Positions 42,501-52,089 of a DNA stretch of 64,000 nucleotides are shown piece by piece. Origin of the DNA: Paracidovorax wautersii (GTDB taxonomy: Bacteria; Pseudomonadota; Gammaproteobacteria; Burkholderiales; Burkholderiaceae_C); the NCBI RefSeq assembly GCF_031453675.1, contig NZ_JAVIZX010000001.1, forward strand, positions 434,001 through 498,000, in the 5' to 3' direction. The translations under genes and the position numbers were made by a program. How positions within the stretch are numbered: the stretch's first letter is position 1; each line of letters starts with the position of its first letter. The notes beneath the pieces are model-generated. The model searched no databases, had not been told where the DNA came from, and saw nothing but the letters and a program-made list of their open reading frames with translations.

Positions 42501-45500
42501 ACGGCGCGACCACTCGTCGGCCTCGTTCAGGTACACGTTGTAGAGCGGAATGCCGATGCGCAGCGACTCGATGACCTTCACGGCCTCGTCCTCCAGCGCT
42601 TCGGGCTCGGACGCGTCGGATGCGGCGGGAACCAACGGGGGCTGGGCAGACTCCTCGCTGGCCTCGCTGGCCTCGCTGGCCTCGATGGCCTCGCTGGCCT
42701 CGCTGGCCTCGCTGGCCTCGCTGGCCTCGCTGGCCTCGCTGGCCTCGCTGGCCTCGCTGGCTGCTGGCAGGTCCACCGGGAGATCGAAGGAGATCTCGTC
42801 CTCAACCGGCTCTACGTTTTTCGTGGCGTCGACCCGATCGCTGTCCTCGGGCGCCGTCGGGGTGTCCTTGGGCCAGTCGGGCAACTCCAGGTCGAAGACA
42901 GGTTCTGCGTCTGCTTCGTCCAATGCGGGCGCCGGGGCCTGTTCGGCTTCCAGGGCCTGCGTGAAGGCAGCGAAATCGATGTCTTCCGCGAGCTCGACGG
43001 TCGAAGGCTGGGTCTCAGCGGGATCTGCCGGCCCCTCTTCGGCGGACAGTTCCGTATCGGCAAATGCGGGCGGCTCGTCCGTGTCGGGCAGCAGCAGATC
43101 GAACTCCGCCGCAGCCAGGTCGGCAGGTTCTGCGGCAGCAGCGTCGGCCGGCTTGTCATGCCCATCCGCAGGCGGCACCGGGCTCAGCAGCGGTTCGTCA
43201 TCGGCGGCCGGCGATGCCAGGCCGTCTTCGTTCGTCTGCGCCTGAGCCATCGACAGGGCCGCACCGGTCGCCACCGCACCCGGCACGGCCAGAGGCAGGA
43301 AGGCACCGTCGTTGCGCATGGCGTCGGCAGAGGCGCGGAAGGCCTGGGCCTGCCAAGCGCTCGCGTCGCCCGCGGCGATGTCGTCGGCCCACTGGCCAAA
43401 GGCGCGGAGCATGTCTTCCGACAGCTGCAGGAGGGCCGGCGCCATGGGTTTCTGTTCGGCCAGCCAGGCATTGAGCACCTGCTCCATGGCCCATGCCGCC
43501 TCGCCGAATTCGTTCAGCCCGACCATGCGCGAGCTGCCCTTGAGCGTGTGGAAGGCGCGCCGCAGCGTGGTCTGTTCGCTCAGGTTGCCAGGCTCCGCGT
43601 GCAGGGCCTGCACGGCCGCCAGGCCATGGGCCACGACCTCCCGGGCTTCTTCCAGGAAGATGTCCTGCAGTTCTTCCTCTTCATCCAGCAGATCCGCAGC
43701 AGACACGGCGGGCACCGGTGCAACCGGTGCCGTGGCAGCGGGTGCAGCAGCTTCGAGCGCCACCTCTTCCTCGGAGAGCGACGCGGGTGCGGGGTCGTCC
43801 GTCCCCAGCCCCTGCAGCGCTTCCAGCACTTCCGGATCGTGGCCGGCCTCCGCCGCGTCCTGCGCCGAGGCAGGGACTGCAGGCGCAAAAGCCTCTGGTT
43901 CGACCGAGGGGGCACCGCGCTCTTCCAGCACGGCATCGATCTCGTGGGGCGCGTCGCCACCGCGGGCGCGCGTGCGGCCCATCAGGATGCGCAATTCGCC
44001 CAAGTCCTCGTCATAGACGAAGAGCTTGCGCGCCATCGTGCGCTGATAGCCCAGCATGTCGATGAGGAAGCCCAGCGCGCCCAGACTGTTGCCCAGCTTC
44101 TCGAACACCTGCTGACGCTCTGCCTCGGGCACCTGCTGGATCAGCAGGCGCTCGACCGTGTCGCGCATCCGCACCACCGCCAGCGATGCCTGGTCAAGCC
44201 CCAGCACCGAGAGCACGCCGCGCATCTGCGCCAGGCGGCCCGGCACCGGGGTCAGCACGGACAGGTCCGCCGGATCGCGGAAGAACTGGTCCATGGCCTT
44301 CTCGGCCTCGGCCAGCGTGGCGCGCAGTTCATCGACGACGCTGCCCATGGTCTGGTGGTCGCTGACGCGGCGGTACAGCTCCTCCATCCAGGGTTCCAGC
44401 GGCTCGGGCTGTGCGCCGGCGGTCACGTGGCGCAGGCGGTCGGCCAGGCGGCCGGCACGTTCGGCCATGGTGTCGGGGGCGGAGTCCAGCTCCTCGAACG
44501 TGGCCTGCAGGTACAGCACCGACGTGGCGACCTCCATCGCCAGCGCGGGGGACGGCGGCTCCCCTGACCGGGTCGTGCTCTCCACCGCCTGGGTCAGGGC
44601 CTGAGCCAGGCCGTCGCTGCCCGGATGCAGCTTGTGCAGCGAGTCGCACACCAGGCTGAACTGGTCGGCCGCGGGCTTGAGCTTGTTGCGATCGCCGCCG
44701 GCCAGCGCGGACCAGGTTTCGGTCGCCGCCGCAATGCGCTTGCGGGCCTGGGCCAGCAGAGCCGGGTCGTACAGGCCGAAGCGCGGCGTCTCGTAGTCCA
44801 CGGGCTTGAAGCGGTCCAGCGCGAACGCCTGGCGGACTGCATGCAGGGCCGGGGCCGCGGCCGCATCGACAGGGCGGGCCTGGGAGCAGAAAAACAGCAG
44901 GTCCTGGACCAGCCGGTCCGCGATGGCGCTGTCGCCCTTGGCCAGGGCGGCGTACTGCATCAACACGCGCGAAGCCACCCGCTTGACGTAGACATCCGGG
45001 GCCAGCAGGCCGCCGGCAAAGGCTTCGAAGAAGCCCGCACAGATCTTCCAGAAGGCACGGGCCTGGCGCTCGGTCTGCGCCGCAGCGAACGCAAGGGACA
45101 GGTCGCGCAGCTCGCCCCCGGCTGTCGTATCCGCGTTCTTGACGATGCGCAGCACCGCGCTGTCGAGCCGCGCACGGGCTTCGGGACCGTAGGACAGCGG
45201 CGCGGCGTTGACCACCAGATCAGGTTCGCGGAACCGCCGCTCCACGGGCCAGAGGTCCGCGGGATGCACGCGCTCGGCGCCGGTCAGTGCCTGCGCCGCG
45301 CGGTACTGGGGGAACAGCGCTACGGGAGAGACCTGCTTGCCCGCCAGCACGCTGTCGAGGTATTCCACCAGGGCAAAGCTGGCGCGCTCGATGACGCCGG
45401 CGGCCTCGTCGGAACACAGTTCCGGCCGCTGCACGAACTTCTGCACGGCCGATTCCATGGACCGCAGCACCAAGGCGGGCGCGCCCATGCCGACCATCTC

Positions 45501-45737
45501 CAGCGCACCGCTGGCCTGGTGCAGTTGCTGGCGCGCGATGCGCAGGGGACCGGCATCCAGCGAAGCCAGGTCGGACTCGCGCGCGATGTCCGCGTCGCGG
45601 ACGAAGCGGCGCATGGCCTTGACGGCCCCATCCAGCGATTTGCGCAGCTCGTCGAGCACCCACGCGAGCGGCCCCAGGTCCTGTTCGCCCTGGGCCCAAT
45701 CTCCGCCTGGTGCGTGTGCAGCGTCAAAAGATGACAT
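39552..45737 (-). CDS. chpA: ChpA/PilL-type hybrid histidine kinase of twitching chemotaxis
   Basis: 2061 residues. A long helical N-terminal region (to about 600) is followed by three Hpt domains with phospho-accepting histidines at about 730 (FHTLKGSSR), 1104 (LAHSLAGSS) and 1309 (LHTLKGSSR). A low-complexity linker with a Glu-Ala-Ser tract lies at about 993-1028. Then come the dimerisation and CheA-type kinase region (HLLRNCAAHGIEDP), a CheW-like domain and a C-terminal receiver with Asp1985 (LSDIEMPRMDG). It drives type IV pilus twitching through PilG and PilH. It is the last gene of the rubredoxin-pilGHIJ operon. Confidence 0.92.
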   Translation of the reverse strand: MSSFDAAHAPGGDWAQGEQDLGPLAWVLDELRKSLDGAVKAMRRFVRDADIARESDLASLDAGPLRIARQQLHQASGALEMVGMGAPALVLRSMESAVQKFVQRPELCSDEAAGVIERASFALVEYLDSVLAGKQVSPVALFPQYRAAQALTGAERVHPADLWPVERRFREPDLVVNAAPLSYGPEARARLDSAVLRIVKNADTTAGGELRDLSLAFAAAQTERQARAFWKICAGFFEAFAGGLLAPDVYVKRVASRVLMQYAALAKGDSAIADRLVQDLLFFCSQARPVDAAAAPALHAVRQAFALDRFKPVDYETPRFGLYDPALLAQARKRIAAATETWSALAGGDRNKLKPAADQFSLVCDSLHKLHPGSDGLAQALTQAVESTTRSGEPPSPALAMEVATSVLYLQATFEELDSAPDTMAERAGRLADRLRHVTAGAQPEPLEPWMEELYRRVSDHQTMGSVVDELRATLAEAEKAMDQFFRDPADLSVLTPVPGRLAQMRGVLSVLGLDQASLAVVRMRDTVERLLIQQVPEAERQQVFEKLGNSLGALGFLIDMLGYQRTMARKLFVYDEDLGELRILMGRTRARGGDAPHEIDAVLEERGAPSVEPEAFAPAVPASAQDAAEAGHDPEVLEALQGLGTDDPAPASLSEEEVALEAAAPAATAPVAPVPAVSAADLLDEEEELQDIFLEEAREVVAHGLAAVQALHAEPGNLSEQTTLRRAFHTLKGSSRMVGLNEFGEAAWAMEQVLNAWLAEQKPMAPALLQLSEDMLRAFGQWADDIAAGDASAWQAQAFRASADAMRNDGAFLPLAVPGAVATGAALSMAQAQTNEDGLASPAADDEPLLSPVPPADGHDKPADAAAAEPADLAAAEFDLLLPDTDEPPAFADTELSAEEGPADPAETQPSTVELAEDIDFAAFTQALEAEQAPAPALDEADAEPVFDLELPDWPKDTPTAPEDSDRVDATKNVEPVEDEISFDLPVDLPAASEASEASEASEASEASEASEASEAIEASEASEASEESAQPPLVPAASDASEPEALEDEAVKVIESLRIGIPLYNVYLNEADEWSRRLVTSLQEWSLELHEPLPDTAVALAHSLAGSSATVGFTALSEMARTLEHALQHVQLQPRGLPEQADVFMAASEDIRRLLHQFAAGFLKEPNAQVLERLREILRAEVDSVGLAPVPKEGVDAAGEVPSDDAPAAEAEVVPARGYVAPALSIAVPQAAAPAFDAALAQAQAAALRTHDIDDDIDAVDVIDPDLFPIFEEEAAELLPALGAALRQWSARPDNAGARSELLRGLHTLKGSSRLAGAMRLGEMAHRMESAVEQIGTEGVSSEDIEPLLASLDGLQASFDGLRRIGAQPLSEPVVVAPSAIAEPTAEADTADRAGAATAPPSAAPSQGVRAPITWAQAPARVAPSQSVRVRAQLLDRLVNQAGEVMIARSRLDSRMGQMRQSLTDLTGNLERLRQQLRDIELQAESQMQSRLALSKDSAAGFDPLEFDRFTRVQELTRMMAESVNDVATVQRNLQRAMEGAEDDLIAQGRQARELQRDLLRTRMVEFEGISERLYAVVRQSSKETGKQIKLDIAGGSIEMDRGVLDRMTPAFEHLLRNCAAHGIEDPQTRAAAGKPAVGEIIVEVRQDGNDVSVEFRDDGAGLNLERIREKAVAQGLLAADAGFTPEEAAQMIFQPGFSTASEVTELSGRGIGMDVVRSEVQALGGRIETSTQAGRGTAFRMVLPLTTAVTNVVLLRAGQQVIGVPANLVEIVRRTGVAELDEAYRTGAFEDGVESLPFFWSGALLQSSTRSVEPVGKTRPVVILRSASQRVAVHVDEVLGNQEVVVKNLGPQLSRLPGLAGMSVLASGAVVLIYNPVALATVYGEQVRAFAAAAAAASLPSIGGESAGPGRAAQAGQPAAPVALPAAGSQVPLVLVVDDSITVRRVTQRLLLREGYRVALAADGLQALERLQEERPTVVLSDIEMPRMDGFDLARNIRSDAALQGLPIIMITSRIAQKHREHAMELGVNHYLGKPYSDEELLGLVQRYAAAAREAAVA
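42655..42762 (-). repeat. Twelve 9-bp units encoding (Glu-Ala-Ser)n in chpA
   Basis: TCGCTGGCC (plus strand) is repeated twelve times, with one unit TCGATGGCC giving Ile for Ser and a last unit ending in T. The tract lies in the linker between the first two Hpt regions of ChpA and keeps frame whatever the unit number. Confidence 0.92.
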
Positions 45738-45789
45738 GAATGCGTCCCCGGCTTACTGGAGCCAGTCCGTTGAGTGAGAGGAAATCGCG

Positions 45790-48081
45790 TCAGGCAATCT
45801 TGAAACGGGACACGGACTGGCGCAGTTCCTCCGCCATGGCCGACAGTTCGCGCACCTGCTGTGCGGTGGTGCGCGTGCCCTCGCCGGTCTGCTCGGTCAC
45901 CGCGAAGATGTGCTGGATGTTGTCGGCCACTTCGTTGGCCAGCTCGGCTTCGCGCGAGGTCGAGGACGAGATCTGCTCGATCAGGTCGGCCAGGCGGCGG
46001 GACACGCGGTCGATTTCCGACAGTGCCGTTCCCGCGCTGTCGGACAGCCGGGCACCTTCCACCACACCCTGCGTGGAACGCTCCATGGCGGCCACCGCAT
46101 CCTGCGTGTCGGTCTGAATCGCCTTCACCAGCGCCGAGATCTGGCGCGTAGCGTCGGCCGAGCGTTCTGCCAGCCGCTGCACTTCTTCCGCCACCACCGA
46201 GAAGCCTCGGCCGGCTTCACCGGCGGACGCGGCCTGGATGGCGGCGTTCAGGGCCAGCACGTTGGTCTGTTCGGTAATGTCGGAGATTAGCTCGGTGATT
46301 TCACCGATCTCCTGGGAGGATTCACCCAGGCGCTTGATCCGCTTCGAGGTGTCCTGGATCTGGTCGCGGATGGAGTTCATGCCGCCGATGGCGTTCTGCA
46401 CGGCCTGCAGGCCCGAGTCGGCGGCCTGCAGCGACTGGCGGGCCACTGCGGCCGATTCCTGTGCCTGCGAGGACACGTCGTTGATGCGGGTGGCCATGTC
46501 GAGCACCGAGCGGCCGGTTTCGCGGATCTCCCGCAGCTGTTCGGTAGACGCGGCCAGCAGCTCGGTGGACGTGTTGTCCACCTGCGCCGTCGTCTGGGCC
46601 ACGCGGGTGGCCGTGTTCTGCACGCTGCCCACCAGCTGGCGCAGCTCTTCCACCGTGTAGTTCACCGAGTCGGCAATGGCGCCGGTGATGTCCTCGGTCA
46701 CGGTCGCTTCCTGCGTCAGGTCGCCTTCGGCGACGGACTGCAGTTCGTTCATCAGACGCAGAATGGCCGCCTGGTTGGCGTCGTTGATGCGCTTGGCCTC
46801 GTGCTCCTGGCGGCGCGCATCCTTCTGCTGCGATTCGGCCGCGGCCTGGCGGCTGCGGCTGTCCTGCAGTTGCACGCGCGAGATGCCCACGCCGCACAGC
46901 ACCACGAACAGGCCGGCGATGGCCAGCGCTGCCACCTGGCCGGCGCCCAGGCCGGTCTGGGCGGACAGCTTGGTCTGCAGCTCTTCCAGCTGGCGACGCA
47001 TCGGTTCGCTGTCCGCAATGATGGCGGACTGCGCTTCGCGGGCGGACACCAGGCCCTGCAGGTTGCCCAGGATGGCGCCGGCCTGCACGCGGGTCTGCTC
47101 GTAGAGCTTGATCAGGTTCTCGAGCTGTTCACGCGTCTGCGGATCGCGCGTGGGCGCCAGGCGCAGGTCGGGGCTGCCGTCGAGCATGCCCTGTGCGATT
47201 TCCTTGAAGGAGTTCAAGTCCTTGCCCAGCAGGAACACGGCCTCGGGGCTGACGCCCTCGGTCGTCTGGAATTCGTTGGCGGACTTGCCGATGCGCTGGG
47301 TCAGCATCACCAGCTGGCCGGCCGCCGAGATCTCGGTCGAGGGCGCGTTCTGCTGCAGCTTGAGCGAAGACACGGTCTCCGCGATTTCCAACAGGTCGGA
47401 CGACTGGCGGTTGATGGTGCGCAGCGCGTCGCCCACCTGAGTCAGGATTTTCTGCTGGCCCATCACCACGGCCGCATTGCGCTCCGCACGCTCCATGAGC
47501 GGCGTGACCGCCTCCAGATCTGGCTTGAAGGAGTCGCCCAGGGACTCGACGCCGAGCGCCGCGTCGCCACTGTTCAGGGCGCGCACGTTGCGCGCCAGCA
47601 CGCCCGAGCTCTCGGTCACGTCCGGGAAGGCCTGCGGACTACCCACAAGCGCCTGCGACACCGACTTGGCCAGCCGTTGCGACTGCATCAGGGACTGGCC
47701 CGTTGCAGCGAGCTGCTGGGCAGCGCGGTCCGCCTGCTGCAGCACCCAGAACGCGATGGCCGCCAGCACGACCACGCCTACGCCCAGCAGAGTGAGCAGG
47801 CGGCGCTGGTGGGCCGCCGCCGTGGCCCGGCCAAGCACAGGCAGCGTGATCAGCTCCTCGTCGACCGTGTCCGTGTCGCCGTACGAAGACGACGCGCCGG
47901 GGTCACCCTGGACGCTGTTCATTGCGTCCGCGGTGTAGCCCTCACGCAGGGCCGTGTGGCCGTCCAGCGCGCTCATCGCCAGCGGGTCCTGCACGGAGTC
48001 CGCACCTGCCGGGGGCTGGTCGGCCTGCGGATCGGCCGGTGCGCGGTTGAACAGCTTTCCAAACGGATTGACGACGGACAT
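45790..48081 (-). CDS. pilJ: Twitching-motility methyl-accepting chemotaxis protein PilJ
   Basis: 763 residues. Transmembrane helices at about 94-114 and 385-402 flank a periplasmic PilJ-type sensor (two helical modules, including [21 protein letters not shown]). The signalling domain keeps the conserved hairpin [32 protein letters not shown] in essentially full form. It senses pilus-related or surface stimuli and activates ChpA. It follows pilI and precedes chpA, with 52 bases to the latter. Confidence 0.92.
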   Translation of the reverse strand: MSVVNPFGKLFNRAPADPQADQPPAGADSVQDPLAMSALDGHTALREGYTADAMNSVQGDPGASSSYGDTDTVDEELITLPVLGRATAAAHQRRLLTLLGVGVVVLAAIAFWVLQQADRAAQQLAATGQSLMQSQRLAKSVSQALVGSPQAFPDVTESSGVLARNVRALNSGDAALGVESLGDSFKPDLEAVTPLMERAERNAAVVMGQQKILTQVGDALRTINRQSSDLLEIAETVSSLKLQQNAPSTEISAAGQLVMLTQRIGKSANEFQTTEGVSPEAVFLLGKDLNSFKEIAQGMLDGSPDLRLAPTRDPQTREQLENLIKLYEQTRVQAGAILGNLQGLVSAREAQSAIIADSEPMRRQLEELQTKLSAQTGLGAGQVAALAIAGLFVVLCGVGISRVQLQDSRSRQAAAESQQKDARRQEHEAKRINDANQAAILRLMNELQSVAEGDLTQEATVTEDITGAIADSVNYTVEELRQLVGSVQNTATRVAQTTAQVDNTSTELLAASTEQLREIRETGRSVLDMATRINDVSSQAQESAAVARQSLQAADSGLQAVQNAIGGMNSIRDQIQDTSKRIKRLGESSQEIGEITELISDITEQTNVLALNAAIQAASAGEAGRGFSVVAEEVQRLAERSADATRQISALVKAIQTDTQDAVAAMERSTQGVVEGARLSDSAGTALSEIDRVSRRLADLIEQISSSTSREAELANEVADNIQHIFAVTEQTGEGTRTTAQQVRELSAMAEELRQSVSRFKIA

Positions 48082-48102
48082 GGTGCAGCCTTACAGAAAA
48101 AC

Positions 48103-48630
48103 TCAAGCACTGATGCTCAGGAACTCGGGATGCCGGGACAGGGCCTGCAAGTTGATTTCTTGCCAGCGCACACCCTGCGCATCCACATAGTAGGTACCGA
48201 AAAAAGACGGGGCGCCCTCATCGGGCGGCTCGGACGAAACGAAGGCATCCGTGCCGCGAAGGCCCGCGAGCCGGTCGACCAGCAGCGCGGCATTGACGCC
48301 CAGCGCGGCGTTGAAGGCCAGCAGGCTCGCGTCCGCGAACGCCTGCTCCGACCGTGGTGCCGCCTCGCCCAGCAGCGCGGCGAGGTCGATCACGCCGGTC
48401 AGCGCGCCGCGCAGATTGGCCACGCCCAGAAACCAGGGCTGGGTATACGGAACCGCCTGGACACCCGCCCAGGAGAAGATCTCGCCCGACTGCCCCAGCG
48501 GCAGCAGGAAACGGTGCCCGGCCGACTCGACGGCCAGCCAGGACGAAACGGACAAGCCCTCTGCGCGCGCCGCCTGCAATCGGGCGGCAAGGCGCGTCTG
48601 GAGCTCCCGCAGGGCTTCGCGATTGGCCAT
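48103..48630 (-). CDS. pilI: CheW-like adaptor PilI
   Basis: 175-residue CheW-domain protein. The segments WLAVESAGHRFLLPLGQSGEIF, PWFLGVANLRGALTGVIDLA and ALLVDRLAGLRG match the two CheW subdomains. It couples PilJ to ChpA. The C-terminal part, WQEINLQALSRHPEFLSISA, resembles PilI of other twitching systems. Located between pilH and pilJ; no strong Shine-Dalgarno sequence is seen, so translation may follow from the upstream genes. Confidence 0.88.
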   Translation of the reverse strand: MANREALRELQTRLAARLQAARAEGLSVSSWLAVESAGHRFLLPLGQSGEIFSWAGVQAVPYTQPWFLGVANLRGALTGVIDLAALLGEAAPRSEQAFADASLLAFNAALGVNAALLVDRLAGLRGTDAFVSSEPPDEGAPSFFGTYYVDAQGVRWQEINLQALSRHPEFLSISA

Positions 48631-48646
48631 GGGTGGAAAGCGGTTC

Positions 48647-49012
48647 TCAGCCCAGCGCGTCGATCTTGGCCTGCAGCTCTGCAGGATCCACCGGCTTGGT
48701 GATGTAGCCTCGCGCACCCTGGCGCATGCCCCAGACGCGGTCCGTTTCCTGGTTCTTGCTGGTGCACATGATGATCGGCACATCCGCATACTGCGGGTCG
48801 CGGGAAATGGCGCGGGTGAGCTGGAACCCGTTCTGCCCCGGCATGACCACGTCCATCAGGATCAGGTCGGGCTTTTCTTCGGACAGGCGGCGGAAGGCTT
48901 CTTCGCCGTTCTCTGCCGTGCGCACCTGCATGCCCTTCTTTTGCAGCAAGTCGGTCAGAAACATCAACTCGGTTTTCGAGTCGTCCACGACCAGAACTTT
49001 CTGAATCGGCAT
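48647..49012 (-). CDS. pilH: Twitching-motility response regulator PilH
   Basis: 121-residue stand-alone CheY-like receiver. Acidic pocket VVDDS (8-12), phosphorylated Asp54 in LILMDVVMPGQNG, a Thr/Ser in MCTSKNQ and Lys in YITKPVD. PilH normally counteracts PilG, affecting pilus retraction. Its ATG shares a base with the pilG stop (TAATG), so the two receivers are made from coupled translation. Confidence 0.92.
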   Translation of the reverse strand: MPIQKVLVVDDSKTELMFLTDLLQKKGMQVRTAENGEEAFRRLSEEKPDLILMDVVMPGQNGFQLTRAISRDPQYADVPIIMCTSKNQETDRVWGMRQGARGYITKPVDPAELQAKIDALG

Positions 49013-49410
49013 TACATCGCTCCTTTTTGCACATTGCCGAATTGCTGCACGGCCTGCAGCAACTGGTCTTTGGTAAATGGTTTGGTGAGATATTCCTGGC
49101 AACCCACCATGCGGCCGCGGGCCTTGTCGAAAACCCCGTCTTTCGACGAAAGCATCACGACGGGCGTATCGGCAAAGCGGGCATTGCGCTTGATGATGGC
49201 GCAGGTTTGATACCCATCAAGCTTGGGCATCAGGATGTCGCAGAATATCAATTGGGGCTGATAATCATTGACCTTGGCCAACGCATCGAAACCATCGTCG
49301 GCCAGGAGCACTTCATGGCCGCCCTGCTTGAGAAAGATCTCTGCGCTGCGGCGGATGGTATTGCTGTCGTCCACCACGAGTACCTTGAAGGTCGCACCGG
49401 TCGTAGTCAA
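49012..49410 (-). CDS. pilG: Twitching-motility response regulator PilG
   Basis: 132-residue CheY-like receiver with VVDDSN (12-17), phosphorylated Asp58 in LIFCDILMPKLDG, LSSKDG and LTKPF. The start is a TTG preceded by AGGAG ten bases upstream. PilG drives pilus extension when phosphorylated by ChpA. It is separated by 51 bases from the rubredoxin gene at the head of the operon. Confidence 0.92.
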   Translation of the reverse strand: MTTTGATFKVLVVDDSNTIRRSAEIFLKQGGHEVLLADDGFDALAKVNDYQPQLIFCDILMPKLDGYQTCAIIKRNARFADTPVVMLSSKDGVFDKARGRMVGCQEYLTKPFTKDQLLQAVQQFGNVQKGAM

Positions 49411-49461
49411 TTTGTCACTGCTCCTGAAGGAAGAGAAAACCGCGCAGGCAGGTGCTGCGGG

Positions 49462-49635
49462 TCAGATCTGGACCATCTCGAAGTCTTCCTTGCGCGCGCC
49501 GCATTCGGGGCAGGTCCAGTTCATGGGAACCTGCTCCCAGGGCGTCTGGGGCGGAATGCCGTGCTCAGGAGAACCCTGCGCTTCGTCATATATCCAACCG
49601 CAAATCAAACACATCCAGGTTTTTGGGTCGGTCAC
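49462..49635 (-). CDS. Rubredoxin
   Basis: 57 residues, GTG start: MTDPKTWMCLICGWIYDEAQ, then ends WTCPECGARKEDFEMVQI. The four iron ligands are Cys9, Cys12, Cys42 and Cys45 in the CLIC and CPEC motifs. This is a single-iron electron carrier. Rubredoxin next to pilG is seen in many Burkholderiales; the reason is unknown. It is divergent from the thiD-like gene, which starts 97 bases away. Confidence 0.92.
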   Translation of the reverse strand: MTDPKTWMCLICGWIYDEAQGSPEHGIPPQTPWEQVPMNWTCPECGARKEDFEMVQI

Positions 49636-49732
49636 AGCTTAAGGGGCCTTCACATAGAATGCAACGATTGTATCTAGCCATGACAGCGGGATGCTGCTTT
49701 CGTGCCACCACTTACCCTGCTGGCACCTCTCC

Positions 49733-50683
49733 ATGACATCAAATACATCCCCCCCTTCTGATACGGCCCCGGTGGCCACCGACGCGGAAGAGGACGCCAG
49801 CCCCGTCTGCGTCATGGTGTTCAACGCCAACGACCCGAGCGGCGCCGGCGGGCTGACCGCGGATGCGGTCACCATCGCGTCGGTGGGCGGGCATCCGGTA
49901 GCGATCGCCACCGGTGCCTATGCCCGGGACACGGCGGAAGTCTTCGACCACTACGCGATGGACGACGAGGCCGTGGCCGAGCAGGCCCGCGCCGTGCTGG
50001 AGGACATGCCCGTGCAGGCCATCAAGGTCGGCTTCGTCGGCAGCCCCGAGAACCTCAGCGCCATCGCCGAGATCACGGCCGACTACGCCGAAGTTCCCGT
50101 CATCGCCTACATGCCCAACCTGTCGTGGTGGCGCGACGACCTCATCGACCAGTACCTGGACGCTTTCCAGGAGCTGCTGCTGCCGCAGACCTCGGTGTTG
50201 GTGGGCAACCACAGCACCCTGCGCCGCTGGCTGCTGCCCGACTGGGCGAGCGACCGCAGCCCCTCCGCGCGGGACATCGCCATGGCCGCGTCCGAACTCG
50301 GCGTGCCCTATGTGCTGGTGACCGGCATCCCGGCGCCCGAGCAATTCGTCGAGAACGTCCTCGCCTCGCCGCAGTCCGTCCTGGGCAGCGGCAAGTTCGA
50401 GCTGTTCGAGGCGACCTTCGCCGGCGCGGGCGACACCCTGTCTGCGGCTCTGGCGGCACTGGTTGCCAGCGGCAGCGACCTGGGCGAGGCCACCAGCGAG
50501 GCGCTGACCTACCTGGACCGCTGCCTGGACGCGGGCTTTCGCCCCGGCATGGGCCACATCGTTCCCGACCGCATGTTCTGGGCGCAGCCCGACGAAGACG
50601 ACGAAGACGATTCCGACGAACCCCCACCCGATCCCACGGCCACCGATGGCTTCGTGATGCCTCCCCATGACACCCAGCACTGA
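49733..50683 (+). CDS. thiD: Hydroxymethylpyrimidine/phosphomethylpyrimidine kinase-like protein (ThiD family)
   Basis: 316 residues of the ribokinase-like ThiD family. [24 protein letters not shown] corresponds to the ThiD substrate motif and [16 protein letters not shown] to the ATP/anion-hole motif. It is divergent from standard ThiD: the central part ([17 protein letters not shown]) lacks the usual DPVM motif and a long acidic tail ([15 protein letters not shown]) is present. It may phosphorylate HMP in thiamine synthesis or another alcohol. The end overlaps hemL by 17 bases, so the two are co-translated. Confidence 0.78.
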   Translation: MTSNTSPPSDTAPVATDAEEDASPVCVMVFNANDPSGAGGLTADAVTIASVGGHPVAIATGAYARDTAEVFDHYAMDDEAVAEQARAVLEDMPVQAIKVGFVGSPENLSAIAEITADYAEVPVIAYMPNLSWWRDDLIDQYLDAFQELLLPQTSVLVGNHSTLRRWLLPDWASDRSPSARDIAMAASELGVPYVLVTGIPAPEQFVENVLASPQSVLGSGKFELFEATFAGAGDTLSAALAALVASGSDLGEATSEALTYLDRCLDAGFRPGMGHIVPDRMFWAQPDEDDEDDSDEPPPDPTATDGFVMPPHDTQH

Positions 50684-51977
50684 CCGCAACATTGCCCTGT
50701 TCGAGCGCGCCAAGGCGCTGATCCCCGGCGGCGTGAACTCGCCCGTGCGCGCCTTCAAGGCCGTCGGCGGCACGCCCCGTTTCGTCGAACGCGCACAAGG
50801 CGCCTATTTCTGGGACGCCAACGGCCAGCGCTTCATCGACTACATCGGCTCCTGGGGCCCGATGATCCTGGGCCACGGCCACCCGGCCGTGCTGGAGGCC
50901 GTGCAGAAGGCCGCGCTAGAAGGCTTCAGCTTCGGCGCGCCCACCGAGCGCGAGGTGGAACTGGCCGAGGAGATCCTGCGCTTCGTGCCGTCCATGGAGA
51001 TGATCCGCCTGGTCAGCTCGGGCACCGAGGCCGGCATGAGCGCCATCCGCCTGGCGCGCGGCGCCACGGGGCGCAGCAAGATCATCAAGTTCAACGGCTG
51101 CTACCACGGCCATGCCGATGCGCTGCTGGTCAAGGCCGGCTCGGGCCTGGCCACGTTCGGCCATGCGACCAGCGCCGGTGTGCCGCCCGAGGTGGTGCAG
51201 CACACGCTGGTGCTCGAATACAACGATATCGCCCAATTGGAGGAGGCCTTCGCGCTGCATGGCCACGAGATCGCAGGCCTGATGATCGAGCCCATCGCCG
51301 GCAACATGAACTTCGTGCGCGCCAGCGTGCCCTTCATGCAGCGCTGCCGCGAGCTGTGCACGCAGTACGGTGCCCTGCTGGTGTTCGACGAGGTGATGAC
51401 CGGCTTCCGCGTCGCCCTGGGCAGCGCGCAGAGCGTCTATGCGAAAGCCATCCCCGGCTTCCAGCCCGACCTCACGGTGCTCGGCAAGGTCATCGGCGGC
51501 GGCATGCCGCTGGCGGCCTTCGGTGGCCCGCGGTCCATCATGGAGCAGCTGGCGCCGCTGGGTCCCGTCTACCAGGCCGGCACGCTGTCGGGCAATCCGG
51601 TGGCCACGGCCTGCGGTCTGGCGACGCTGCGCGAGATCAGCCGTCCCGGCTTCTACGAGGCACTGGCCGAGCGCACCCGCGCGCTGACGGGCGGGCTGTC
51701 GCAGGCCGCGGCCGCCGCGGGCCTCCCGTTCAGCGCCGACAGCGAAGGCGGCATGTTCGGCTTCTTCCTGCTGCCCCAGCTGCCGCAGAACTACCCGCAG
51801 GTGCTGGCGACCGACGGCGCACGCTTCAATGCGCTGTTCCACGGTCTGCTCGACCGCGGCGTCTACATCGCGCCCGCGCTGTACGAGGCCGGGTTCGTGA
51901 GCGCCGCGCACACGGCCGCTGACATCGAGGAAACGGTGGCCATCGCCGGCGACGTGTTCAAGGCGATCTCAAAGTAA
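50667..51977 (+). CDS. hemL: Glutamate-1-semialdehyde 2,1-aminomutase
   Basis: 436 residues, class III PLP aminotransferase. PLP-binding Lys274 is in [50 protein letters not shown] and GTLSGNPVA are all characteristic. It makes 5-aminolevulinate for haem by the C5 route. The ATG lies inside the end of the thiD-like gene. The transcript ends at a repeat-derived hairpin. Confidence 0.95.
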   Translation: MTPSTDRNIALFERAKALIPGGVNSPVRAFKAVGGTPRFVERAQGAYFWDANGQRFIDYIGSWGPMILGHGHPAVLEAVQKAALEGFSFGAPTEREVELAEEILRFVPSMEMIRLVSSGTEAGMSAIRLARGATGRSKIIKFNGCYHGHADALLVKAGSGLATFGHATSAGVPPEVVQHTLVLEYNDIAQLEEAFALHGHEIAGLMIEPIAGNMNFVRASVPFMQRCRELCTQYGALLVFDEVMTGFRVALGSAQSVYAKAIPGFQPDLTVLGKVIGGGMPLAAFGGPRSIMEQLAPLGPVYQAGTLSGNPVATACGLATLREISRPGFYEALAERTRALTGGLSQAAAAAGLPFSADSEGGMFGFFLLPQLPQNYPQVLATDGARFNALFHGLLDRGVYIAPALYEAGFVSAAHTAADIEETVAIAGDVFKAISK

Positions 51978-51979
51978 GA

Positions 51980-52019
51980 GCTGCCAGCGCCCACTGCATG
52001 GGCGCTGGCAGCCTATTTG
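51980..52019 (+). repeat. Repeat-derived perfect hairpin after hemL
   Basis: GCTGCCAGCGCCCA (51980-51993), loop CTGCA, TGGGCGCTGGCAGC (51999-52012), a 14-pair perfect stem followed by CTATTTGG. The ends match the dispersed repeat (AGCTGCCAGCGC at one end, GCCTATTTGG at the other). It probably serves as the hemL terminator although the T run is short. Confidence 0.75.
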
Positions 52020-52089
52020 GCTGCCCATCGGCTGCCCTGCCCTTCGCACGCACCGACGACGACGAGCCCAGCCGGCGGCAGCACCCGGC

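Noticed and set aside
42655-42762. Twelve short tandem units as a possible CRISPR array
   Set aside because: Units are nine bases with no spacers and lie in frame inside chpA.
39510-44567. A 1685-codon open frame on the plus strand opposite chpA
   Set aside because: Composition is that of an antisense shadow in GC-rich DNA, and chpA has clear Hpt, kinase and receiver motifs.
49636-49732. A thiamine (TPP) riboswitch before the thiD-like gene
   Set aside because: The space is under 100 bases and lacks the conserved CUGAGA and related TPP elements.
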